A DNA stretch of 64,000 bases from Punica granatum (Eukaryota > Streptophyta > Magnoliopsida > Myrtales > Lythraceae): positions 6,944,001 to 7,008,000 of the forward strand of contig NC_045130.1 in NCBI RefSeq assembly GCF_007655135.1, given 5' to 3'. The translations under genes were made by a program, and so were the position numbers. The notes under the pieces are model-generated. The model was not told the origin of the DNA. It was given only the letters and a program-made list of their open reading frames with translations, and ran no database searches. Shown piece by piece: positions 38,001-48,533 of the stretch (position 1 is its first letter; each line of letters starts with the position of its first letter).

Positions 38001-39113
38001 ATCTGATTGTAGATGACCTTGGCAAGAGTCATCTTACCGATGCCTCCCATACCCATATCCCAATCATCCTTACATCTCTCGCACCAACATTATGACTGCC
38101 TCCAAGCGATCCTCAATCCCAACTAAGTTGTCGGTCACAAGAAGATGAGCTTTCTTTAATTCCCTCAAAATCTCTGTAACTACTAGCTTTATTAACTGGC
38201 CTTGGTGTCTGCAGGTTTGCACATATTCATGTGGAAACATTAAAAACGAAATCCGAAAACTGATAATTATTAAGAGGAAAAACTAACATACAGGAGCACA
38301 AACCATAACGATAACGAAAGGTAAATCAAATTAACGGATGTCAACAAACATACTTCACAAGATTCAACAAAATGAGCTCGGAAGTACAATACTAAAATAG
38401 GACGACAGAATATCAGCAAGAAGAAGAGGTCACTGTTAAATTATAAATGATTACCCATTTGCCACATTCTTTAGATCCCATCCCTTTAGTGCTCCGACCT
38501 CAGCTAGAGCATCCCCCCATTGCTGAAGGATGTTCGAGCTGTATGTCCTCACTCGCTGTGAAAATGCTCTCCTATAATCTCGCCCTGTTTGATGCCGAAC
38601 CTCATTGGGCATGACATCATAAAAAATGGGCAATATCATCTGCTCTGTCGAGTTCCTACATTCCACCATCTGGGCCAGTTCCTTGAGGCACCATTTACTG
38701 GAAGCATAGCCCGTGGAGAAGATGGGTACAGAGACCTTTGATTGCTTGATTGCCTCGAGGAGGTTAGGCCCGATTTTTTCTCCTTTACGGAGCGTCTCGT
38801 CGTCCAGAAAGGTGCATATCCCAGCATCTACAAGGGCATTGTAGAGGAAATCAGTGAAGCCTTTGCGAGTATCCGGTCCCCTGAAGCTCAGGAAAACCTC
38901 ATACTCATAGCCCAGTTCAAATTCCGCTGGGGTTGCGGTTAAATGTCCTGCTAGGACATTAGAGTCCCGAGAGACGTCATCATCTGAACTGAAAGCTGCA
39001 GATTCTGCACTTCTTTCGCTTGAAGCAAACAGTGAGAAAAAGCTACAGCACAGGCATGCCCACCTAGGATAGCCATTATTCTCACCATCAACATCCAGTG
39101 CTTCTGAAACCAA
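35068..39113 (-). pseudogene. TIR-NBS-LRR pseudogene interrupted by a TRIM element
   Basis: A minus-strand relative of the TNL at 27480, with the same exon order. TIR exon 39113-38455 (YEYEVFLSFRGPDTRKGF; WCLKEL with catalytic Glu) has no in-frame ATG: TTG stands where the start should be, with an in-frame TGA upstream. The NB-ARC exon starts at 38208. It has a one-base deletion at about 38051-38054, just before the P-loop, and the P-loop reads GIGKMT in place of GIGKTT. A TAA follows at 37187-37189 after the MHD region (WMHDQL). The next exon has a second TAA at 36915-36917, and the first LRR exon shifts frame near 36510. The LRR continues at 36325-36004, is split by a TRIM element, and resumes at 35313-35068. 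Each lesion was read directly; together they make function very unlikely. Confidence 0.9.
35415..35998 (-). mobile_element. TRIM-type miniature LTR retroelement
   Basis: The element is 584 bp. Read on the minus strand, the 5' LTR (about 35998-35825) begins TGTTGG and the 3' LTR (about 35566-35415) begins TGTTAG; both end in ATCCAAC. Directly inside the 5' LTR is GGTATCAGAGCC, the primer-binding site complementary to initiator tRNA-Met. A purine-rich GTGAGGGCGAGA precedes the 3' LTR as polypurine tract. Target-site duplication CTTTC occurs at 35410-35414 and 35999-36003. The internal region, about 258 bp, has no coding capacity. This fits a terminal-repeat retrotransposon in miniature. It sits inside the LRR exon of the TNL pseudogene. 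Confidence 0.88.
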
Positions 39114-40686
39114 AGAGTTTCAAACAGATTCAGGGGAAGATGGAGACTCAACTCTGTTCTCTCTCTCTCTGTGAAACCAAACAGTCGTTGACTTTAAACG
39201 GTCAGCGCAGTACACGGTAAGGTTATGGAAACAGGAAACCGACATCTCTGAATGACAAGATCAACGCAGCGAAAAAAAGAATTGGCAGTTCATATTCTCT
39301 GTTTTCCCCTGCCATGGTCGGCTATTCGTGTAATAAAAGTGCATATATAACAGTATTTGCCTGATGCATCTGACACGCACTTCAGAATGCAATAATGGTT
39401 CGGTGATCGGAGAACATTGGTGAACGGTTGAGAATTTTTGAAGAAGTTCATTCCTCAACAGAAAGGCTATAGCATGTACGCAAAAAATGGCCAACAAGAT
39501 CCATTCCATCCAGGTACTTAAAAAGTTGGAGAAGGATGGAACAGTTTCCAAAGTTTTAGGATTGATCTCAGTCCAAAAAGAAAACTGGGGAGCTAAATGA
39601 AACTACCGTAAAAATGTTTGGGCGCGACGAAACTTTCCTGAGAATATGTGAATATGACATGTCTATTCCTACTTCTGGCGTCGAGTAGGGTCCAAGAAAT
39701 TGGAAAAAAAAAAAAAGGTACGAGCCTTGGGAAGCAAGGTTTGGGCTTCATGAAGAAGCTGTACAATTTTTTATTTTTGTGAAGAAAGCTATACAATTTT
39801 AAATAAGAAATTACCGATTAATTAATCTTTTCCAAAATAAAATTCACACTAATTCCGTTCCGTCCTCAACTTGGTCTTTGCTATGAGGTGATTCCAGTTG
39901 GTTTCATTTTATAACAATTTCATGCAGAGATATTTTACTACTATGACTAAAAGCTAGAGATCATCCTAGTATTGTACTTCCATGCCTTGTAAACCATGTG
40001 CCAAGCAAAAACATCACACTAGAGCAAAAAACCCAATAATCTAACAAAGACTCGAGAGTGACTTTATTCTTGTGATCGGGATGATTTCAAATATAACATT
40101 TATCTGACTGTCACTATGTAACACCATGGACGTCCTATCTCCAAAAAAATTAGCTGAATGTACTCTTGAGTTCATTATAAATATTCCTAAAATCTCTCCT
40201 TTGCACAATCAAAGCGGGATTGAGGCAACCAATTTTGGCTGAAAGGAAACATTCTTTTTAACAAATTGAAAAAGGAAAATGAGTTAAGAAAAGCAATGCA
40301 AGTGCCTTGCGGAGGAGTTTACCATGGAGACACTTTTCAGACGAGGGAAGCACTTCTCGAGTAAGGGAAAGACTATAAGTTGACTGTTTTGACTCCACAC
40401 TCCACACTATATATAGAGTATTCAATCACTGCATTTATTGTGCCTTATCAACCACACTCAAGCCAACTAGGGCTGATCGGTTCTAGGAATCTTATTTTTT
40501 TTTCATAATACCTGGACCCTGCTCTGTAAGGGACATATTCCAATATTTTGGAACCGAATCTACCCTATAGAATTGTGGAACCGAAACCTATCCGGAACCT
40601 GTATTATACCACTGGTTCCGAATATCATGTTGGAACCTGTAAAATGACACTGAAGATGTGAAGAGATCGAATGATTCGAACACCAA
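39114..40686. other. Upstream region of the TNL pseudogene
   Basis: Contains a short (CT)n stretch near 39158-39170 and an A-run near 39703. A GGAACC/GGTTCC-rich stretch at about 40470-40640 looks like an eroded repeat. No gene is supported. Confidence 0.5.
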
Positions 40687-41036
40687 ATGACACCGACGGC
40701 GACACTGTTTCAATCAACTCATACAACCACAGACACAGAGAGCTTGATCGAGCAATGGAATGGCTTAGCCAACCATAGAAATTCCACCCATTTTAGGAAA
40801 GAGAGGACCGTTGTGAACGTTGGTTTCTGGAAGATCACCAGTTCGGACAAGAAAGTGAAATGCGAAGACACCCATGAAGAACTAGGTAGGACGAAGACGC
40901 TAACTTTCTACCGAGGGCGTGTTCCAAACGGGAAATTGACCAAGTAGGGCATGCACGAATATCACTTAAATCAGTTCCATCTCGGCTATAACATCGATGA
41001 GGTAGCTCCTACTTGTTATATACCCATGACGTCTTA
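40687..41036 (+). pseudogene. NAC-domain transcription factor relic
   Basis: The frame reads VGFWKITSSDKKV, GRTKTLTFYRGRVPNGK and, after a TAG at 40945-40947, GMHEYHL. These match NAC subdomains C and D (canonical GFWKATGRDK…[26 protein letters not shown]). The stop replaces the tryptophan codon before the MHEY motif. Subdomains A and B and the activation region are missing. It is therefore a decayed fragment, possibly left by duplication or capture. No other exon is visible within 1 kb on either side. Confidence 0.75.
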
Positions 41037-44000
41037 AATCGCGCAGGGGCACAAAAGTAGTTACTAATCATCCAGCTTTCCTTTAGCTTCCAAGCTAATT
41101 TGATGATTACACCTGCTGTTGTCTTTTGTTCTTCAACCTGTCCTTAACTAGTAACGGAACAAATGAACTTCAGAGCAGCGGACAAAACCACTTGAATTCA
41201 GTGTCAAATATGCTGGTGCCAGTTCAGTAGCAATATTCTCATAAACTAACTATTATCGCTCCACAGCTCATCAACATTATTTCCTGGAAAAAAAAAGTTA
41301 TTACGCAGTGATCCCTCATCAAAAAATTCATGTCCGACACGAGTCCGTCTTCGGTTCTGTTTCAATACGCCGAGTTATCTAGCAAATCTGTAAGAGGACT
41401 GGTGATTTGTTTAAGATACGTCTGTCTTGTTCTAATTTACGAAGGTAACGTATCGTAAATCCTCGATATGAAACTCATATGTTATACTTGATGGCCTTAG
41501 AATTTAGAAAGATAATGAAGAATCACTGCCCAAACACAAAGCAAAATTAAGTTAAGGATTCACGTGATCACGTTTCATCAATTGGAAAATACGAGAGACT
41601 TTCATGTTTCGGGGGGCAGAGTCTAACAGGCCCAGCCCATCCAACATAAAGAGCCTTTATTGGGCTCGGCCCATGTACCGTCCCTATTCCGATCACTCCA
41701 TCTATCTCCAATGGGTCTCTAATTTTGACGTCATTGAACTAAGCCTCATGCTGCCGCATCAGCGCCACTGTAGATAGAGACATCCTCCAATGGATCTCTG
41801 ATTTTGGTGTCTTCAATCCGAACTCACATACATTTTTATATTAATTAAATTGCTATTATATATAATTAATATATATTAATAATAGTTATCGTTTAAAAAA
41901 ATAATATTCAATTCTCCATCTCAGTCCCCTTCACGGGAAGGAGTGGTTTCGGTGGTTTTGAGAACCAGAAGGTCCTCCGCGACGGAGTGGAGGTTCACGA
42001 CAACTTGCGGGATGGCGGCCGTGAGTTTCGCCGTGAAGCTTCTCCGTCCTCGGCTTCTATCTGATTCGATTAGTTCGGGGGCCCAGGGGGGTTAGTCATG
42101 GGAGCTCAGTCGAATTGCTTCTCTAAATCGAGGGCCCTACGGCTAATTCCGAAAACCCTAACTACCCAAGTCAAATCGAACCCAGAAATCCCATTTCCTT
42201 TCTCCTCCTTCTTCAGATCGATGGGGATGGGAGCTTTGGGGCTGGGCGTCAATGGCGAGGTTGATGCGAAGCAGAGGATAGCAACGGAAGGAAGAGCTAG
42301 AAAGATGGGAGGGACAACGAAAATATTAAAAAAAATTAAAGGGAGCACGAGCTGCTGCGTGGGGCCCAAGACTGCTACGCTGCAGCCATAATTGACTTTT
42401 GATAAACAGTCGCCCGGGCCTGGTCACTGCGACCTCCTTTGTGAGGAGAGCAGAGGCCCCAGAGACGTGCACGGCTTTCCTCCAGCCCGGCGCGTCTGCC
42501 CCTGTCACTGCAGGCAGCCTCAGTACACCCGGCCTTAAGGCGGAATCTGACGTGGAAATAGCTGAGGAATCTTACTGCCACGTGTCCACGCTTGCGTGTC
42601 CACTAAGTCACCTCAATCCTGTGGTCAACCGGATTACAAAATCAGCCGCTCTCTGTCACTAACACTTCCTTACAGCCTCCTTCATCGCCGTCGGATCTAA
42701 GCCGATACCTTCCAATGGACAAAATCGACGGTTTAGAACTGCCTGTGACCTGAACGGATATACATCCGCTGTGGCGTTAGGATCTGCACCTTTTACTCCG
42801 ATATGGGAAAATCTCCGGTAATAGTGTTTCCCAACCGCCGAAGCAAAATCAGTTCACTTTTTCCCATTTTCCCAAAAAAAAAAAAAAAAAGCACCCTTTT
42901 TGGCGTTTCTCCTCGGAAGGAGTTACTCTTCGATTTTTCCGGGAAAATTACGGCACCGGGCTTGAACCCTAACCCGTCGTACTCTTGTCTCCTCCCTCAT
43001 TGCGATTCCCCTTGGTAATGTTGAAGCACGAATTGATTTTGATTCGCGAACTGATGATGTATTTGTCTGTGATCGTCAGCTTTTGTTGCGTTTTGGGCGT
43101 CATTTGGTGTCGTGTTCTGATTTTCTTTCTTTTCTGAGCTCATGTTCTCGACTTGTTGGCTGTCTCGTCGTTGAAGAATGATCGTTGAATGGTAGTTGTG
43201 TGCTCGTTGGCGTTAAAAAGGATTTTTTTTTTCCCTTTGTTTGGTGGTTGGTTTGACGGCGATGCAATAGGAATGGTAGGGGAGGTCTGGGGTTTTGAGT
43301 TTACCTTTTCTCGTTGCATCAATGGAGCCAGCATGAGTTTGCGATTTCTCCGGCGTGCTTATTGAGAGTAATACCGGATTGGAAGTGTGTAGGTTTTGCT
43401 CTCTTGATTTCTTAGATTAAATTGGTTTTTGTTTGTCGTCTGATTTTTAGAAGTTTGAGAGTGGATATGCATTACTTCTGGAGTCATCTGATGAACGATC
43501 GGATGGTTTTGTTGAGTATTGCATGCTGAATTTCTACTGCACAAAAGGATCTCATCAGAATGCTAAGTCTTGTGCCCTTTCATCTTTGAGTCTGGCTCAG
43601 AAATCTATGAATTGCTTCCTCTGTGGAATTCCCTTTGATGAACTTCATGACATTCTGTCCATGATCTTGTTGCATATTTTTCATATTGCTGCAATATTTT
43701 CTTGAGCATTTGATTCCATCTCTTTACAGATATGTTTGCAACAACGGCTTTTGTGATTGTGGTTTTCACGATTTAATATCTGTGCAGGGTTCCTTCATTT
43801 GCTTGGCACTTTTAATGATCTCTAAAGGCCGGTGTTTTTGGGCAATCTGACTGCAAGCTATAGCTCTTGTGGATTTTCTTTGTGGAGGCGCCTTTTGGTT
43901 TAGGAGAGCAGTTTAGTTAAGCGGAATCAACAGTAATTTTGTGTTTGCATTAGAAGGCTGGAAAAAGATTTCCAAGGAACAACTACTTTGCCACTGCTGA

Positions 44001-44075
44001 GGCCTCCATGTAGAACCTTGAAGTTTTCAGCAATCAAGCAATAATAAATGCATTAGGTGCTGAGGTTGCTGCTCA
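41037..44075. other. Upstream region and 5' UTR of the LAZ1-homologue gene
   Basis: AT-rich to about 41930, including a degenerate internal repeat (CTCCAATGGGTCTCTAATTT at about 41708, near-copy at about 41789), then unusually GC-rich from 42403 to 42800 with a CCACGTGTCC ABRE-like site at about 42580. The stretch around 42960-44075 has leader-like sequence and a probable long 5' UTR intron. Open frames in the GC-rich part lack recognisable domains. Confidence 0.5.
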
Positions 44076-46831
44076 ATGGGATTTACAGATATCATCTTTT
44101 CTTTATTGTTCATTCTCCCTTTCGTCGAATCCTCGAGCCGGCTTAGTGATGTGTGGCGACTAAATTTTGGAGCTGAAACAGCAGTTGCCTTCAGTTGGAC
44201 AACTTTCAGTGCAAGCATATTTGTGCTGGTTGCTCTGGTTCTCTCGATGTATCTAATCTTCGAGCATTTAGCCGCTTATAATCAGCCAGATGTTAGTTCC
44301 TGTTCTCTGCTATTGTTTCTTAAGAGAATTTACTACACAACCAAAAGCTCTTTTGGAAATTGGTGCTCCGCTATATACTCTTGTGATATTATACTGCCAT
44401 AAAGTTGCATAAACCAATTTTATGTCAGAACAGCCTTTGGACTCTACAATAGGTTATATGGCATATAGACTTAGGAGGTAGTTTTTGGTACTGGGAGGGT
44501 GGCCTATGAACATGGGGCTGGTAAGCTTATACATGACCTCATAGTGGTGAGAAGAATGTTACTACTGTAGATATGATAAGTTAAAGTTATAATTTTACTT
44601 TTCTAACTGGCAACTGCCTAAATTGGCTGTCCTTTTCCTCCTTCTCAGGAGCAGAAGTTTCTGATTGGACTCATTCTGATGGTTCCAGTCTACGCTGTGG
44701 AATCGGTATATGAACTTACTAAACTGAACTATCCAAAGTTTTAACTTTCTATTTGCAGTCTTGCAGAGTCTATAGCTGTGGCTGCAAGCTCTGATGTATA
44801 TGTATGTATTCCATGTGCTTACTGATAGTGGCTGTATATTCTCTGGTGTAGTTCTTGTCGCTAGTGGATTCAAGTGCTGCGTTCAATTGCGAAGTGATCC
44901 GAGACTGTTATGAAGCATTTGCATTATATTGCTTCGAGAGATACTTAATAGCCTGTTTAGGTATGTTGGTTTGGCTTACTTCTGTAATGCTGCTTTCTGT
45001 TTGTTTTCTCCTATGCCCTGTGGATATAACTGCAGCAACCACTCTTTATAGATTTTTTTTGTTGGTTGCATTAATTCATCACTACTATCATAGTAACTTT
45101 TACATGCTTTCGGTTCATCTACAGCCTTGGAATTTTTGTTTCTTACCCTCATTGGTGACTGCTGCTGTTGATTTAGGTGGAGAAGAAAGCACCATCAAAT
45201 ATATGGAAAGTCAAAGTGTGATAAGCGCCAGTACACCTCTTCTAGAAGAAGCATATTCATATGGAGTAGTAGAGCATCCTTTTCCATTAAATTGTTTCAT
45301 GAGAGAATGGTATCTCGGTCCAGACTTCTACCATGCTGTAAAAATTGGCATTGTTCAGTATGTACGTCTTTAATTCTTGTTGAGAATCTTCTGTTATGTT
45401 GACTTTCTGGAAAACCTTGTAACTGGCAAGTGAATTCACTTTTCAGATGATTCTAAAATTGATCTGCGCCCTACTAGCAATGATTCTTCAAGCTTTTGGG
45501 GTATATGGAGAAGGGAAGTTCCAATGGAATTATGGGTAAGATGCAGATTCCAATTATACTTATTGATGTTATGACATGCTTATAACCATTCACAATACCA
45601 CAGTTAATAAAAGACAGTAATATCGTATTTGGTGTTAGAGGAAAAGCAAGGGAGTCGAATGAAACCTGCATCATGAAAATTGAAATTTTTTTAGCCAATA
45701 GCTGCACTTATTCTATTTACTGTCCAACTTGGCCTAATGTTGATGGTTTTATAGTGTAGCAAAGTTATGTTGCAATGCTTTGTGTATATTTGATTGTAAT
45801 CTCTTCTTTCTATTGCCAGCTATCCATACTTGGCGGTCGTTCTTAATTTTAGTCAGACATGGGCCCTGTATTGCCTTGTCCAATTCTATACAGTGACTAA
45901 GCAGAAGCTGCGACCAATCAAACCACTTGCAAAGTTCTTGGTTTTCAAGTCGATTGTATTCCTAACATGGTGGCAAGGAGTCGCTGTTGCATTTCTCTTC
46001 TCAATTGGGGCCTTGAAAGGGTCCCTGGCTCAGGAGCTGAAGACGCGTATTCAAGACTACATCATCTGCATAGAGGTGTGTAATGTAGATAAAACACCAT
46101 AGTTATCTTTGCTTTTGTGAAAATCTCTGTTTGTCACTACTGTGGATCGCTATAGTTTGGGCTGTTTCTCATGAAAAAGTTTCAAATCACTTGAGCAGAT
46201 GGGGATTGCTGCTATAGTGCACCTTCATGTATTCCCCGCTGCGCCTTACAAGCGTGGAGAAAGATGTGTCCGTAATGTGGCTGTTATGAGTGACTATGCA
46301 TCATTAGGAACCCCTCCCGATCCAGAGGAGGTTCGAGACTGTGAGCGGACGACTAGGATCCGACTCTCGCGGCATGATGAAAGGGAGAAGCGTCTGAATT
46401 TTCCGCAGAGTGTTCGTGACGTGGTTGTTGGGAGCGGTGAAATAGTAAGATGAATGTTAACACTTCAGCTACCTATTACTCATTTCTCTTTCTCATAAGC
46501 GGAAGCTGATTATATAATTCTTCTGTTCTTTCAGATTGTTGATGATATGAAGTATACGGTCTCGCATGTGGTAGAACCAGTTGAGAAGGGTTTTGCAAAG
46601 ATCAATAAAACGTTCCACCAAATATCAGAAAATGTGAAAAAGTTTGAAGAGCGGAGGAAGAGCTCCAAGGACGATACATATCTGATTCCCTTGAATTCGT
46701 GGAATGGGGAATTCTCTGAGGCTCATGATAAGCTTCTGGAAGGGAGTGTTAGCGACAGCGGTTTATCGAGTGGGAAGAGACAAGCTGGTCATTCCAAAGC
46801 CTCGGTATCCCGGGTTAGAAACATGAGATGA
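44076..46831 (+). CDS. LAZ1 homologue, DUF300/OST-alpha seven-helix membrane protein
   Basis: Eight coding exons: 44076-44291, 44649-44705, 44852-44960, 45177-45361, 45447-45535, 45820-46075, 46199-46444 and 46535-46831, 1455 bases, 484 residues, all in phase. The N-terminus looks like a signal or first helix. Membrane segments follow, including TTFSASIFVLVALVLSMYLI and LIGLILMVPVYAVESFLSL. Family-typical motifs are present: CFERYLIACLGGE, KIGIVQY, YLAVVLNFSQTWALYCLVQFY and LVFKSIVFLTWWQGV. The C-terminal 140 residues are cytosolic and charged. Family knowledge: LAZ1 proteins sit at the tonoplast, affect brassinosteroid signalling and vacuole integrity, and Arabidopsis LAZ1 was found as a suppressor of acd11 cell death. 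The sequence resembles LAZ1 homologue 1 (At1g77220, from memory) most. Confidence 0.94.
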
Positions 46832-47769
46832 CACAGAGGGGGTTGAAACTGCACGTAATTGTACAGCTTCTGTGGTGGATTCAGTCATGACTAGGTAAAA
46901 TCTCAATCCGGTGTAATGCTCTCATTGCATTATAGACGCTTCATCATATCCATGGATGAGAATTTTGAGGTTTTTGTCATTGATGTTGGCAGTGGAAGTT
47001 GTACATAAGGGACTTGATGACACTCCAATTGGTGCTATCCTCAGTTAGGAGCCATGAGCTGTGGCGGGGATTTGCTATTAGGCAGAATGAACTTTGTCTC
47101 AATACCCTTTGGTTTCTAGAAAAGGATACGCGCTTGTAAAACTCCGGATATTGTGCATAATACAAGATGCAGCTGCCTCCCCTTTTTCTTGGGTAATTCG
47201 ATCTCGCGTGTACCGACTTTGATTTCTTCTTCTGGTTTTCCGACAGTCTCATTTTCGGGGTATCCTTGAGTCGGAAATTTGTGAATTTATATCACATGGA
47301 AAAACTTGAGAGAATTTTTTTTCCCCCCTTTTATTTTGAAGCAGCAGCTTGCTGCTGTAGTTCAGCAATGATTGGCTTCCAGATGAGAGGTTCGAAAGGG
47401 AAGTCCGTGATGTAAACAATGCATCCTTGAGCTATACTCAGGCTGCAAATGGTTCGGCAAAGATGATCGAGTTTTGGATAATATCACAATAAAAGCATCC
47501 AACCTAAAGACCGAGGTGTGTGGTTTTGGCAGGCTCGATGAAATCCGATAGACATAATAATGGCGAAAGAAAGTGAATGGAATGTTCATGCCTGAGAAGA
47601 AAATATTATGCGAGTCTAATACATACTTCGTGATGTGCAACTCCATTTGCGCTCCGTGTTTGCCACATTGTCTCGTGGAGCCCATAATACTTATTTTTTT
47701 TTTACATTTTTCTTGAATTCTGACAGGAACTAGTGTCAGCACGTGCCATGTGTCGCTTAAAATTTTCTC
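46832..47769. other. LAZ1-homologue 3' flank
   Basis: The 3' UTR and spacer. No coding region is supported. The sequence grades into the promoter of the snoRNA gene. Confidence 0.5.
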
Positions 47770-47831
47770 GAGAAGAAGGTGGTCTCATCGTCGCGTCCCG
47801 ACGGATACGGTAAGACCAGGCCCTTCATCAA

Positions 47832-47984
47832 TGGGCCTCCGCGGGCCTCCACCTCCATGCGAAGCCCAAGAGTAATGAAACTTATGATGGGCTGGGCTTT
47901 GACGGCCTACCAGAGGGGCAAAGTGGTAGATAGATGGAGAGAGAGACACTAGGGTTTCCCTTACTCCCCTCGCGACCTTTATAT
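47832..47984 (+). promoter_or_regulatory. snoRNA-type promoter: site II motifs, telo-box, TATA
   Basis: TGGGCC (47832-47837), AGCCCA (47863-47868) and a GCTGGGC near 47889 are site II-type motifs. TAGGGTTT (47950-47957) is an inverted telo-box (AAACCCTA). TTTATAT (about 47978-47984) is a TATA box. This combination is established for plant ribosomal-protein and snoRNA genes. Confidence 0.75.
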
Positions 47985-48102
47985 CTCATCCGTAGCCACC
48001 CAGCGATGGTATGCGTCGTCTCATCTCTCTTTCTGGTTTGCATCGTTGCTTCTTTTTCTTCGTCTCTGATTTGATTTGATTTGATTTGATATTGATATTG
48101 AT

Positions 48103-48199
48103 GAGGCAGTGATGAGGAATTTGAGAATGTCATGCACCACTCTGATTGAAAATCTTCGTGCTGATAAATTTCTCACACCCATTTTTCCTTCTGAGCCTT
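48103..48199 (+). ncRNA. C/D box snoRNA, snR40/U32-like, guiding 18S rRNA 2'-O-methylation
   Basis: Box C GTGATGA (48109-48115), box D' CTGA (48142-48145), a degenerate C' GTGCTGA (48158-48164) and box D CTGA (48191-48194). A terminal stem pairs GAGGC (48103-48107) with GCCTT (48195-48199). The 13 bases before D' (GTCATGCACCACT) pair without a gap, two wobbles included, with the conserved 18S rRNA segment GGTGGTGCATGGC. By the box+5 rule the target is the fifth base, a G, which corresponds to the site guided by yeast snR40 and human U32. The target of the second guide, before box D, was not identified. No ribosomal-protein exon is visible, so this appears to be a stand-alone gene driven by the promoter at 47832-47984. 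Confidence 0.85.
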
Positions 48200-48345
48200 C
48201 TTCCCCCTTCATCTTCATGTCTTCGGCTTCTTCTTTGTTTGAGTAAAGATAATGTGCAATTCTTTTTCCGAATGTTCTGACTGAATGAGAAGTGATTTAA
48301 ATCGGATCGAAAGTTTTGATCTTTAATTTGTTTATTTATTACTAG

Positions 48346-48533
48346 TAAGGGGAAGCTTATCCGGTCCCGGCACGGAACCGTCCGTTACGTGTTTCAAATA
48401 AACTCAGTCGATTGCAAAATGTAATACAGTCGATTGCACTTGGCTCTCGATTATGTTACACTTACAGTCGACTGTGTTCATTTGGACCCTCACGAGACGG
48501 TCTGTGCCGGTACCGGATAATTTTCCAAAGGAA
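48346..48533. mobile_element. MITE-like element with ~70-bp terminal inverted repeats
   Basis: The left arm contains TTATCCGGTCCCGGCACGGA and CAAATAAACTCAGTCGATTG. The reverse complement of the right arm contains TTATCCGGTACCGGCACAGA and CAAATGAACACAGTCGACTG. The arms meet around a short centre (about 48411-48460), so the element is nearly all inverted repeat. No coding sequence. Target-site duplication not resolved. Confidence 0.75.

Noticed and set aside
42098..42662. Several overlapping open frames on both strands in the GC-rich stretch upstream of the LAZ1 homologue
   Set aside because: No recognisable domain, frames on both strands equally open because of base composition, and the location fits promoter/leader sequence.
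48006..48008. ATG followed by GTATGC read as the first exon of a ribosomal-protein gene
   Set aside because: No ribosomal-protein sequence was found in the following 2 kb; the region is better explained as a snoRNA gene promoter and leader.
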